From NCBI RefSeq assembly GCF_000235425.2, contig NZ_KI912266.1:3105671-3169670 (forward strand): a stretch of 64,000 bases of DNA, in the 5' to 3' direction. Shown piece after piece: positions 42,543 through 51,450 of the stretch. This DNA comes from Pseudofrankia saprophytica. GTDB lineage: Bacteria > Actinomycetota > Actinomycetes > Frankiales > Frankiaceae. Under the pieces are notes generated by a model. That model made no database searches. It was not told the origin of the DNA and worked only from the letters and a program-made list of their open reading frames with translations. The first letter of the stretch is position 1. Every line of letters starts with the position of its first letter. The position numbers and the translations under genes are program-made.

Positions 42543-43517
42543 ATGACCACCGTCGAAGGCCGGCAGTCAGTGCACCTGCCGGCGCGCGACATTCCCATCC
42601 CGTCGTCTATCAGCCCCGAGGCGCGAGCGATCCTCGCCGCGCCACGGCAGGCGGACACCGGCTACCCGCCGCACGATGACGTGGCGGCCTGGAAGAAGAT
42701 GATCGCCGGCCGGCACGAAATGCTGGCCGCGATGGTGGGCAGTCGGCCGGTCGACGCCGCGGTGACCGTCGAAGACGCCGACGTCGACGGCGTGCCGGTC
42801 TACGTGGTCACCCCGTCCGGTGCGCCCGACGGCCGCGTTTACCTGGACATCCATGGCGGCGCGCTGATCCTTGGCGGTGGCGTGGTCTGCCGGGAGATGG
42901 CCGTGCACACCGCGGCCCGGCTGGGCACCCGGGTCTGGGCGGTCGACTACCGGATGCCGCCCGACCACCCGTACCCGACGCCGCTGGACGACTGCGTCGC
43001 CGTCTACCGGGCGTTGTTGGAGAACTACCACCCCGAGCAGATCATCGTCGGCGGCGCGTCTGCCGGCGGCAACCTGGCGGCGGCGCTGCTGCTACGGGCA
43101 CGCGACGAGGGGTTGCCGCTGCCGGCCGCCGCGGTGCTCAACACCCCGGAGGCCGACCTCACCGAGTCCGGCGACTCCTTCCAGACGAACCTGGGCCTCG
43201 ACCCGGTACTGCAGGGCAGCCTCATGCCGGTGAACCAGCTCTACGCCGCCGGCCACGACCTGGCCGATCCCTACCTCTCCCCGCTTTTCGGCGACTTCGC
43301 CCAGGGCTTCCCGCCCACCCTGCTCACCACCGGCACCAGAGACCTGTTCCTGTCGAACACGGTGCGGATGCACCGCGCCCTGCGCGCCGCCGGCATCGCC
43401 GCCGAACTGCACGTCATGGAGGCGGCCGGCCACGCCGGCTTCCTCGGCATGGCACCGGAGGATGCCGATCTGAACCATGAGGTCCGCCGCTTCGTCGACG
43501 CCCACTGGCCCGGCTGA
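42543..43517 (+). CDS. alpha/beta hydrolase, hormone-sensitive-lipase (HSL) family
   Basis: The 324-residue esterase has the oxyanion motif YLDIHGGALILGGG, the nucleophile elbow GGASAGGNLAAALLL, a late TTGTRDLFL (acid) and the catalytic His in EAAGHAGFLGMAPED. This is the HSL/bacterial carboxylesterase group. ATG 42543 after GGGAGA is preferred to GTG 42501. It follows the LLM gene and likely hydrolyses an ester or lactone made by that or another monooxygenase. Confidence 0.85.
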   Translation: MTTVEGRQSVHLPARDIPIPSSISPEARAILAAPRQADTGYPPHDDVAAWKKMIAGRHEMLAAMVGSRPVDAAVTVEDADVDGVPVYVVTPSGAPDGRVYLDIHGGALILGGGVVCREMAVHTAARLGTRVWAVDYRMPPDHPYPTPLDDCVAVYRALLENYHPEQIIVGGASAGGNLAAALLLRARDEGLPLPAAAVLNTPEADLTESGDSFQTNLGLDPVLQGSLMPVNQLYAAGHDLADPYLSPLFGDFAQGFPPTLLTTGTRDLFLSNTVRMHRALRAAGIAAELHVMEAAGHAGFLGMAPEDADLNHEVRRFVDAHWPG

Positions 43518-43852
43518 CCGCTCCTGACCTCGACCGAGCCGGCGCCACCGGATGACATGGCGCTGGTCTGGGCCCCTGGTGACCTCGTGAACGGCCTGGT
43601 CATCGACACGCGACGCATCCTTCCGTGACCTCTCGGCGGTGATCAGTGAGTTCTACTCGAACGAATACGAACGAGCCTGGTAAAAGCCAGGTCGACGCAG
43701 GTGGCCGAGTTCTGGAACCCCACAGGCCGGCAGGCACCACGGTTCGGGGAACGAGGGCACCTGCCGGCGGGACGTGATCCGGCCAATCGGTTGACCGCGA
43801 TTGTTGCCCGATTCGTAGCATCTCTTCAACGTTCTGAATCGAGGTTCAGATC
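43518..43852. other. intergenic region before the amidohydrolase gene
   Basis: No gene or strong repeat is seen in these 335 bases. The last 60 bases are AT richer than the rest and probably hold the promoter of the amidohydrolase gene, whose start is preceded by a weak GAGG. Confidence 0.4.
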
Positions 43853-45595
43853 ATGGCCGCGTACGATCTTGTCATCACCGGTGGCACTGTCGTCGACGGG
43901 ACCGGCGCCACGCCGCGGGTCGCCGACGTCGCAGTACGCGACGGCATTCTTGCCGCCGTGACGGAACCGGGCGTTCTCGACGGAGCTGCGCGCGAGCGGA
44001 TCGACGCCGACGGACTGCTCGTCACGCCGGGATTCGTCGACATCCACACTCACTACGATGGACAGGCGACCTGGGATCCGCTACTGACGCCGTCCTGCTG
44101 GCACGGGGTGACAACGGTGGTGGCCGGCAACTGCGGCGTCGGCTTCGCGCCCGCGGCACCGGACAGGCGCGACTGGCTGGTCAGCCTCATGGAGGGCGTC
44201 GAGGACATTCCCGGCTCCGCCCTCGTCGAGGGGATGCGGTGGGCCTGGGAGACCTTCCCTGAGTACCTCGATGCGCTCGAAAGCACCCCGCGCAGCCTCG
44301 ACATCGGCGTCCAGATCGCGCACGGCCCACTGCGGGCCTACGTCATGGGGGAGCGTGGAGCCCGCAACGAGCCGGCCACGCCAGCCGACATCGAACGGAT
44401 GGCGACGCTGGTCGCCGAGGCCCTCCGCGCCGGGGCGCTGGGTTTCTCGACCTCGCGCACCCTGACCCACCGTGCGATCGACGGCGAGCCGGTGCCGGGA
44501 ACGTTTGCCGCCGAGGACGAGTTGTTCGGCATCGGCCGGGCGCTGCGCGATGTGGGCGCCGGTGTCTTCGAGGTCGCGCCGGCCGGCATCGTCGGCGCCG
44601 ACCACGCCGATCCGTACAAAGAGGTCGCGTGGATGACCCGGCTCGCCAAGGAGATCGACCGGCCGGTCACGTTCGGCATGAACCAGACCAACGACTCGCC
44701 GCGCGAGTACCTCGACCTGCTCGCCGCGGCTACCGCGGCCGCCGAGGCAGGCGATCCGCTGATTCCCCAGGTCGCGGGACGCGCCTCCGGTCTGCTGTTC
44801 GGCCTGGAGACCACCTACCACCCGTTCATGCACCGGCCGACCTGGCAACGGCTCGTGTCGCTGGCACCGGCACAGCGGCTGGACCGGCTACGGGAGCCGG
44901 CGATCCGCGACGCGATCCTGTCCGAACCAGATCCTGAAGGCAGGCCGTTGATCCTGGTCCTGTTCGCCGACCGGACGATCCCGGTCACCGACGAGCTGGA
45001 CTACGAACCGGCCGTCGAGGCCAGCATCGGGCACCTCGCCCGCACGTCCGGCCGTACCGCCTTCGAGGTGCTCTATGACCTCACGGTCGCGGGCGGCCCC
45101 GACCAGTTGTTCATGATGCCGATCCAGAACTATGCGGATTCAAGCCTCGATCCGGTTCGGGAGATGCTGCTGCATCCGCAGGCCGTGATCGGCCTCGGGG
45201 ACGGCGGCGCGCACTGCGGGATCATCTGCGACGCCAGCATTCCCACGACCAACCTCACGCTCTGGACCCGGGACCGGACCCGCGGCCCGCGGCTCCCGCT
45301 GCAATACATCATCCGCAAGCAGACCCGCGACACCGCCCGGCTGTTCGGCATACGCGATCGCGGCGTGATTGCCCCGGGCTACAAGGCCGATCTGAACCTG
45401 ATCGACTACGAGCGGCTACGGGTGCGGGCTCCCCAGATCGTCCACGATCTGCCAGGCGGCGCGAAGCGCTTCATTCAGCGGGCCGACGGCTACGCCGCCA
45501 CCCTCGTGTCCGGCCAGGTCGTGATCCGCGACGGTGAACCGACCGACGCCCGACCCGGTCGGGTGATACGCGGCGAACAGCCATCGCCGCGCTGA
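43853..45595 (+). CDS. amidohydrolase, N-acyl-D-amino-acid deacylase-like
   Basis: The 580-residue protein has the metal-dependent hydrolase start YDLVITGGTVVDGTG and VTPGFVDIHTHYDGQATWD (metal HxH), then TVVAGNCGVGFAP, and GLGDGGAHCGIICDASIPT in the late metal-binding region. It is in the D-aminoacylase/dihydroorotase-like group, which in such clusters often acts on cyclic amides or N-acyl compounds. It stands alone between two intergenic gaps. Substrate unknown. Confidence 0.85.
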   Translation: MAAYDLVITGGTVVDGTGATPRVADVAVRDGILAAVTEPGVLDGAARERIDADGLLVTPGFVDIHTHYDGQATWDPLLTPSCWHGVTTVVAGNCGVGFAPAAPDRRDWLVSLMEGVEDIPGSALVEGMRWAWETFPEYLDALESTPRSLDIGVQIAHGPLRAYVMGERGARNEPATPADIERMATLVAEALRAGALGFSTSRTLTHRAIDGEPVPGTFAAEDELFGIGRALRDVGAGVFEVAPAGIVGADHADPYKEVAWMTRLAKEIDRPVTFGMNQTNDSPREYLDLLAAATAAAEAGDPLIPQVAGRASGLLFGLETTYHPFMHRPTWQRLVSLAPAQRLDRLREPAIRDAILSEPDPEGRPLILVLFADRTIPVTDELDYEPAVEASIGHLARTSGRTAFEVLYDLTVAGGPDQLFMMPIQNYADSSLDPVREMLLHPQAVIGLGDGGAHCGIICDASIPTTNLTLWTRDRTRGPRLPLQYIIRKQTRDTARLFGIRDRGVIAPGYKADLNLIDYERLRVRAPQIVHDLPGGAKRFIQRADGYAATLVSGQVVIRDGEPTDARPGRVIRGEQPSPR

Positions 45596-45965
45596 GCCTC
45601 GCCGAGACTGGCAATGGGCGGGTGTCGCATCGCGGCTGTGGCCTACGCACCTGCTGCCGCAAGGGGTGCCACCGACCCGTACCTCACCGGTGATCGCCGG
45701 ATCCGCACCCTGTCGAACTGACGCCGCTCGCCAGGACCACGGTGAAGCCGTACCTCGTGACCAGGCTCGCCGTGGACAGGGGCCCAGGACCCGGCCGGCC
45801 CCTCCGCGAGGCTTACGGATCCGCCAACGACCTCGGCGCGGCCGGTCCGCATCCTTCCCGCCTGACCGACGCCCGTCGGCGGCGTTCCTAGCCCTCGCCG
45901 CCTGAGCGGCCCCTCTGACCAGCCCTCCCAAGTCCAGCGGCATTCGCCGAGATCCGGAGATCGTG
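45596..45965. other. intergenic region, nothing recognised
   Basis: These 370 bases contain no supported gene, RNA or repeat. The last 20 bases hold the ribosome site (CCGGAGATC) of the following ALDH gene. Confidence 0.4.
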
Positions 45966-47411
45966 ATGACCATCGTGAAGGACAGCCTGTACATCGGCGG
46001 ATCGTGGGTGGCGCCGGCGAGCGACCGCGCGATCAACGTCATATCCCCGCAAACCGAGGAGGTCGTCGCCACCGTCCCCGAGGCGAGCGAGGCCGACATC
46101 GACGCGGCCGTCGCCTCCGCCCGCGCGGCGTTCGAGGACGGCCCGTGGCCAGGCACCTCGCCCGCCGAACGAGCGTCGATGATCCGCGCGATCTCGGCGG
46201 CGATCCAGGCCCGTTCCCAGGAGTTCGCCGAGACCCTCACCACCGAGATGGGCGCGCCGAGCACGTTCGCGCTGTTCGGCAACACCTTCGCCGCGGCCAT
46301 GGTGCTCGACGGCTTCGCCGAGCTGCTCGACACCTTCCCGTTCGAGCAGGAGCGGCCTGGTCTCCTCGGCCGGATCCTGGTGGCGAAGGCACCGGTCGGC
46401 GTCTGCGCCGGGATCGTTCCCTGGAACGTCCCGCTCTTCCTGACGGCCTCGAAGATCGGGGCGACCCTCGCCTCCGGCTCCACCATGATCGTCAAGTCTG
46501 CGCCCGAGTCGCCGCTGACCGGCTACCTGCTGGCCGAGGTCCTGGAGTCGGTCGGCCTGCCGCCGGGCGTCATCAACATCATCGCCGCGGACCGGGAGAT
46601 GAGCGAGGTCCTGGTCCGCCACCCCGGCCTGGACAAGGTGTGCTTCACCGGCAGCACCGCCGTCGGACGGCGCGTCGCCGCGATCTGCGGCGAGCAACTC
46701 AAGCGCTGCACGCTGGAACTCGGCGGCAAGTCGGCATCGATCGTCCTCGACGACGCCGACCTTTCGACCGTGCTGCCGGCACTGATACCGGCGGCGTTCG
46801 CCAACAGCGGCCAGATCTGCGCCGCGCAGACTCGGGTCCTGGCGCCCCGCTCCCGCTACAAGGAGATCGTCGACGGACTCGCCGACCTCGTCGCCGCCAC
46901 CAGGGCCGCCGACCCGAACGACCCCGAGACCATCGTCGGCCCGCTCGTCGCCAGCCGCCAGCGCGACCGCGTCGAAGGCCTGATCGGATCCGGTATCGAT
47001 CAGGGTGCCCGGCTCGTCTGCGGCGGCGGGCGCCCCAAGGACGCCCCCAGCGGCTGGTACGTCGAGCCCACGTTGTTCGTCGACGTCGACAACGGGATGC
47101 GGATCGCCCAGGAGGAGATCTTCGGTCCCGTCCTGTCGGTAATCCCCTACGACACCGAGGAGGACGCGGTCCGCATCGCCAACGACTCCACCTACGGCCT
47201 GTCCGGCTCCGTCTGGACCGCCGACGAGGCACACGGCGTGGCCGTCGGCAAGCGGGTACGCACCGGCTCCTTCGCCGTCAACTCCGGTTCCTACATGGAC
47301 CTGAAGAACCCCTTCGGCGGGTTCAAGCAGTCCGGCATCGGCCGCGAGATGGGCATCGAGGGCCTCGATGCCTACCTGGAGACCCAGACGCTGGTCCTGC
47401 CGAAGGGCTGA
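45966..47411 (+). CDS. NAD-dependent aldehyde dehydrogenase
   Basis: The 481-residue ALDH has Asn154 (VPWNVPLF), Lys177 (IVKSAPESP), Glu251 (LELGGKSASIVL), and catalytic Cys285 (SGQICAAQTR), plus EEIFGPVLSVIPY and the end NPFGGFKQSGIGREMGIEG. ATG 45966 is preferred; a GTG directly before it is in frame. It is 41% or so similar in layout to the ALDH at 25,731 but clearly a different subgroup (geranial/betaine-type). It stands alone with a short inverted-repeat element right after its stop. Confidence 0.9.
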   Translation: MTIVKDSLYIGGSWVAPASDRAINVISPQTEEVVATVPEASEADIDAAVASARAAFEDGPWPGTSPAERASMIRAISAAIQARSQEFAETLTTEMGAPSTFALFGNTFAAAMVLDGFAELLDTFPFEQERPGLLGRILVAKAPVGVCAGIVPWNVPLFLTASKIGATLASGSTMIVKSAPESPLTGYLLAEVLESVGLPPGVINIIAADREMSEVLVRHPGLDKVCFTGSTAVGRRVAAICGEQLKRCTLELGGKSASIVLDDADLSTVLPALIPAAFANSGQICAAQTRVLAPRSRYKEIVDGLADLVAATRAADPNDPETIVGPLVASRQRDRVEGLIGSGIDQGARLVCGGGRPKDAPSGWYVEPTLFVDVDNGMRIAQEEIFGPVLSVIPYDTEEDAVRIANDSTYGLSGSVWTADEAHGVAVGKRVRTGSFAVNSGSYMDLKNPFGGFKQSGIGREMGIEGLDAYLETQTLVLPKG

Positions 47412-47420
47412 CCGGCCTTC

Positions 47421-47533
47421 CCTAGTGTCTCGTGATTCCGGACCGTTTTATGCCACTCTAAGTCATCTCCACAGGTCATATGCTTGATCCTTGGAGTCGA
47501 AACAACAAGGAAGCAGCATCACGAGACACTAGG
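47421..47533. mobile_element. MITE-like element with 16-bp perfect inverted ends
   Basis: CCTAGTGTCTCGTGAT (47421-47436) and its exact reverse complement (47518-47533) bound a 113-bp segment that is AT richer than the neighbours and has no gene. It begins ten bases after the ALDH stop. Size and perfect ends fit a miniature inverted-repeat element or a deleted IS. No duplicated target site of more than a few bases is obvious (CTAG is part of both ends). It could also act as a terminator. Confidence 0.55.
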
Positions 47534-47785
47534 TACCGGCCCCTCCCGAACACCTCACAACAACCCGACCGGCGGACTGGCCGGACCGGGAATAGCCAGC
47601 CCCTGAAATTCCTGACGCAGGACACCGGCTCAAGGCGCGGGTCGTGGTGGCCGGCGTCGCACTGTGGACTGCAGCCGGGGCGGATCCCATCGGTCCGGCC
47701 GGCGCGTTCCAAGCACGCGTGCTCTGCGAAGCAGCGGTCGCCCGGGTCATCGCCGGATACCGCACGGCACAGGAGGTTCCGCGCA

Positions 47786-48571
47786 GTGAAGCATCTCACC
47801 GATGACGAGATCCGGTCCGCGGCAGACATGCTCGTGGCAGCACGCAAGGGACGGTTGGTGCTGGCTGGATTGCCGGCAGACGTGACGCCGGAGCACACGG
47901 CGGATGTACAGCGAATCATCGACGCCGTGAGCGCCAGGATCGACCGACCGGTGCTGGGGTGGAAAAGCTATACGGTATACAAGCCAATGCACCCGCTGTT
48001 CTATGCGCCGATCTACGACGTCTACCAAAGCGGCGCGGAGATCCCCGCCCTAATCTCGCCGATGCGGCTCATCGAGCCCGAGATCATGTTTCGCGTCGAC
48101 CGCGACCTGCCCGTGCAGGACCGTAATTACAGTATTGGCGAGATCATGGACGCGGTAACGGCAGTCGTCGGGTTCGAGGTCATCGGATCACGCTTCGTCG
48201 CGGGCTCCTCCAATGGTCAAGGGTCGTTGTACGGCTCGCTGTCCGACCACATCTCCAACGGCTGTATCGTGGTCGGTGACGAGATCCCCCAGTGGCGGGA
48301 GGTGGCATTCGAGGACGTGGCGTTGCGGTTGACCGAATCAGACCGTGAACTCGTCTCGGTGATCGGCTGCCACCCCTTCGACAACCCCTTTCTCCCAGTC
48401 GTCGTCGGAATCAACCGCATGCGACGGGGTGCGGCTGTAAAAGCGGGTGACATCATCATTACCAGTTCATCGACTAGCTTCTTCTCAGTGGAGGCCGGCG
48501 CGTTGATCCGCGCCACATACCAGGGGCTCGGCGAAGTTACGGCCACGTTTCCAGTCAGCGCGGAGCCGTGA
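47786..48571 (+). CDS. 2-keto-4-pentenoate hydratase / FAH-family protein (MhpD-like)
   Basis: The 261-residue protein matches 2-oxopent-4-enoate hydratases and oxalocrotonate decarboxylases: LGWKSYTVYKPMHPLFYAPIYDV, PMRLIEPEIMFRVDRDLPV (metal Glu pair) and VVGFEVIGSRFV. Such enzymes act after ring cleavage in aromatic catabolism. GTG 47786 follows AGGAGG at seven bases. It is the only gene of an aromatic meta-cleavage type here; no dioxygenase is in view. Confidence 0.82.
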   Translation: MKHLTDDEIRSAADMLVAARKGRLVLAGLPADVTPEHTADVQRIIDAVSARIDRPVLGWKSYTVYKPMHPLFYAPIYDVYQSGAEIPALISPMRLIEPEIMFRVDRDLPVQDRNYSIGEIMDAVTAVVGFEVIGSRFVAGSSNGQGSLYGSLSDHISNGCIVVGDEIPQWREVAFEDVALRLTESDRELVSVIGCHPFDNPFLPVVVGINRMRRGAAVKAGDIIITSSSTSFFSVEAGALIRATYQGLGEVTATFPVSAEP

Positions 48572-48805
48572 CTATTTGTGGACCTCGAAGCCCCCGAGCT
48601 CGCAGCCGAAATGATGAATTCGTTGATGGAGTCGATCAGCACGCAGGCGGTCGACCCGGGCTCGATGAGGCGAAACGAGAGCTTCTTGACAGGCAAGGAC
48701 GCCTCTCCAACGAGGGCATCCGGATCAGCCGGCTGCTGGCGTTCCCGCGTGGCCAGAACCTCCCTGAAGGGTGCAACTAGACGATTGCGCAGGTCAGGCA
48801 ATTGA

Positions 48806-48886
48806 TCACGCGGCTCGTTGGTATTCGTGGAGGAGGCCGCCGAGGCGGTCGATGCGTCTGATTGGACCGCTCAGATCTCCGGCCGG
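48806..48886 (-). pseudogene. C-terminal remnant of an integrase-type transposase
   Basis: Read on the minus strand, 26 codons ending in TGA (48806-48808) give GPIRRIDRLGGLLHEYQRAA. The same tail (HDRLGGILHEYEHAT) ends the decayed transposase at 53,158. Nothing of the catalytic core remains. Confidence 0.5.
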
Positions 48887-48962
48887 CGGTGCGGCCTCCA
48901 GATTGCCGAGGCGGTGCGACTGGGGATCGGTCGCACCGCCTTCGGGTCGTGCGTGGAGGTGG

Positions 48963-50354
48963 TCAGGTTAGGGGGAAGAGGTATTCGTGGCCGAAGGTCT
49001 GGAGGTCCTTGATCGGTTCGATGGTCTTCTTGGGGCCGTCGAAGCGGACGATGGCGGCGCAGTCGTTGCCCAGGAGGCGTCCGGCGGGCCAGGTGGAGCC
49101 GCACAGCGCGTTGCCGAGCGCGGGGTAGTCGAACCCGGAGTTGAGGACCTTGGCGAGGGCCTCGGTGGTGACCGAGCCGTTGATCTTCGCGAAGGCCTTG
49201 AGGAACAGGTCGGCGGCGCCGTAGGAGGTCAGGGTTCCCGACGCGCTGGCGTCGGCCTGGGAACCGACGGCCTTCAGGTCGGCGTCGATCTGCTTGAAGG
49301 TGGCGCTGGGGAAGACGCCGGAGCCGAAGTTGGGCGTCATGGCGTAGACGCCGTCGAGCTGGTCGGCGAGGGGGGCTAGGCGTGGGTCGGCGAAGTAGAT
49401 GAGGATGTCGCCGGTGTAGCCGGAGGAGCGCAGCGCGGCGACGAGCGGGAAGATCGTGCCTGGGGCGGTCGTCGATGCGACGAGGTTCGCGCCGCTGGCG
49501 ATGATGTCGCGGGCGATCGGGGTGTAGTCGGACAGCGGCGGCGCCCCGGGGCCCGGGATCGGGGACTTGGCGTAGGGTGCCTTCATGCCGAGCCCGACGG
49601 CCATCTTCGCGAAGCTTTTGACGGAGTTCTCCGAAGCGGCGGCGCCCAGCCCGACGAACGCGGCGCTCACGTCGACCGGCTTCTTGCCGGCACCCGCCAG
49701 GTAGCTTTCCAGGCCGGCGGACGAGTAGAACGTCTGCCCGGGCAGCACACCTGTGCAGGCGACCGACTGGGTGATGGAGAAGCCGAACTGGCGGTTGTTC
49801 CAGCCGCAGTAGTCGTTCGAGATGCCCCAGCCGAAGTAGGGCACGTGCTTGTCGTTGAGGTAGTCCCCGACGGTGGAGACCGTCGCGGTGAAGGGCACCA
49901 GGCCGAAGACCTTCTTGTCCTCGACCATCTCGGTAACGGCGTCCTTGGACTTGGTCGGGTCGCCGCCGCTATCGGCGCAGCCGACGTAGGAGAAGGTGTA
50001 GCCGTTCACTCCGCCCTCGCGGTTGGCGCGTTCGAACCGCGCCTTCGCGCCGTCGCACACGCCCGGGAAGTTCTCGATACCGGTCGTGTCCTTGACGTCG
50101 GCGACGCCACCGATCGTGATGACCTTGCCGTTGACGCCGCGGACCGTGCTGCCGGTCGCGAACTGGATCGGCCCGGCCTTCTCGATCGCCAGTTTGCTGG
50201 CGGCGGCGGCGTCCATCGGCGTGCCCAGGTCGACGGGTGCCGAGGAGGTGCCGTTGTCGGTGGTGGAGCTGCACGAGGCGAACGTGACCGCGGCCACCAG
50301 CGCCGCGACGCCGGCCAACCCGGCCCGCGCTCGATGGGAACGCAGCAAGATCAC
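48963..50354 (-). CDS. branched-chain-type ABC substrate-binding lipoprotein
   Basis: The 463-residue protein has a signal with lipobox VTFASC (Cys28), then a type 1 periplasmic-binding fold: VITIGGVADVKDTTGIENFPGVCDGAKARFERANREGGVNGYTF, FGLVPFTATVS and HVPYFGWGISNDYCGW. Like the protein at 30,442 it is an orphan without transport partners. GTG at 50352-50354 follows AGAAGGAGA. Both could feed a shared branched-chain-type transporter elsewhere. Confidence 0.85.
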   Translation of the reverse strand: MILLRSHRARAGLAGVAALVAAVTFASCSSTTDNGTSSAPVDLGTPMDAAAASKLAIEKAGPIQFATGSTVRGVNGKVITIGGVADVKDTTGIENFPGVCDGAKARFERANREGGVNGYTFSYVGCADSGGDPTKSKDAVTEMVEDKKVFGLVPFTATVSTVGDYLNDKHVPYFGWGISNDYCGWNNRQFGFSITQSVACTGVLPGQTFYSSAGLESYLAGAGKKPVDVSAAFVGLGAAASENSVKSFAKMAVGLGMKAPYAKSPIPGPGAPPLSDYTPIARDIIASGANLVASTTAPGTIFPLVAALRSSGYTGDILIYFADPRLAPLADQLDGVYAMTPNFGSGVFPSATFKQIDADLKAVGSQADASASGTLTSYGAADLFLKAFAKINGSVTTEALAKVLNSGFDYPALGNALCGSTWPAGRLLGNDCAAIVRFDGPKKTIEPIKDLQTFGHEYLFPLT

Positions 50355-50935
50355 AGTTTTTCTCCTTCTTGGAGAACGTCCGGACGTGACGGGTAGCTTC
50401 CGACAGCGGCCGCGCCGCAGAGGGATACGAAGGTGAGCTCGGCGAGGTCGATAGCCAGGACGCCAAACGTCGACTGCAGACAGCCGAGCGAAACGGCGTT
50501 GATTCTGTTGAGCGCGACTACGGCGGGATCATTCGGCCCGACGGGGCGGTCGTGGCTGCGTAGCTTGGCCAGCACGGCTGGTCTTTTCTTCGGCAAGGGG
50601 ACCCGTTCGATGGCGACGACCTGATCAGAAGATCGCCAGCGTGGCGAGAGCTGTATCGCATATGCCAGCCTTGCTAGCGTCACGATGCCTTCGGCTGGCT
50701 GACCGTCGAGGACAACGTCTGGGGGTGGCTGCGTGGCGACTGGGGCGGCATGTCTCGGTCGATCTGTCCGTCAGCCGTACACCCGGGCTGCCGCGCGTCG
50801 ATAAGTCGGTCCTCGGGTCTTTCTATGAAGATCGCCACCGAGGTACCCGCCGCTATGCGTTCGAAGCCTGTCGCGACGCCGTACACCTACGGCGACACGG
50901 GGAGGCATCCCGAGGCGAGGCAAAGGCAGCTCCTT

Positions 50936-50952
50936 GTCCGTAGGATACGGAC
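50936..50952. promoter_or_regulatory. 7-bp inverted repeat, possible operator
   Basis: GTCCGTAGGATACGGAC has perfect 7-bp arms around GGA. Symmetry and size fit a regulator site, but no gene start is next to it, so its role is unclear. Confidence 0.3.
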
Positions 50953-51047
50953 CCGATCGTGACGTCCTGCTCGAATTCCGATGCGGACGCCGGCCTCAAG
51001 ACTTCCCTGACGACAACTCTACGCCCCCGTAGGCAACAGGAACTCGT

Positions 51048-51078
51048 GCCCCCTGCGGGGATCGTCCCCGCAGGGGGC
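51048..51078. terminator. strong hairpin, 14-bp stem with 3-base loop
   Basis: GCCCCCTGCGGGGA is followed after TCG by its exact reverse complement. The stem is very stable. It lies about 370 bases beyond the stop of the lipoprotein gene at 51,451 (minus strand). There is no clear T run. A terminator or RNA-processing hairpin is likely. Confidence 0.45.
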
Positions 51079-51450
51079 TGGCTGCCGGTCGCTGGAACAA
51101 GACCGGGAAGAGCGATCCAAGCGGCCAAGGCCGTGCGGACCCCGCCCGGCCCACGTCGACCTGGATACACAAGAAACCTAGAGAGAGCGAGAAGGGGGCG
51201 GCGGGCTAAGGAATTCCGCCAAAAATCACAACCTCGGATCATCTGGAGGTGGATTGTTGGCTCGCCGACAGTCGAGTGTTGATCCTGTAGTTGATGTCGC
51301 TCTCGAGTTCGACGATGAAGTAGTGCGCGGTGTGGCGGGACCGCGGTTGTTCGGTTCGTCGTCGGTCGCGCTGGCACGTCGCCATTCGGTGACCGCGGCG
51401 CGGCGACCTGTCCGGCGAAGACCGGCGCCAGGGTCCGCGCCGTGGTGTTA

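Larger units (their letters stand above)
50355..51450. other. 1.1-kb region without a recognisable gene
   Basis: Several short open frames on both strands show no known motifs and no ribosome sites. Two dyads are present and listed separately (50936-50952 and 51048-51078). The leader and promoter of the lipoprotein gene starting at 50354 must lie at the left end. Codon bias does not point to one strand, so I see no supported gene here. Confidence 0.5.
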
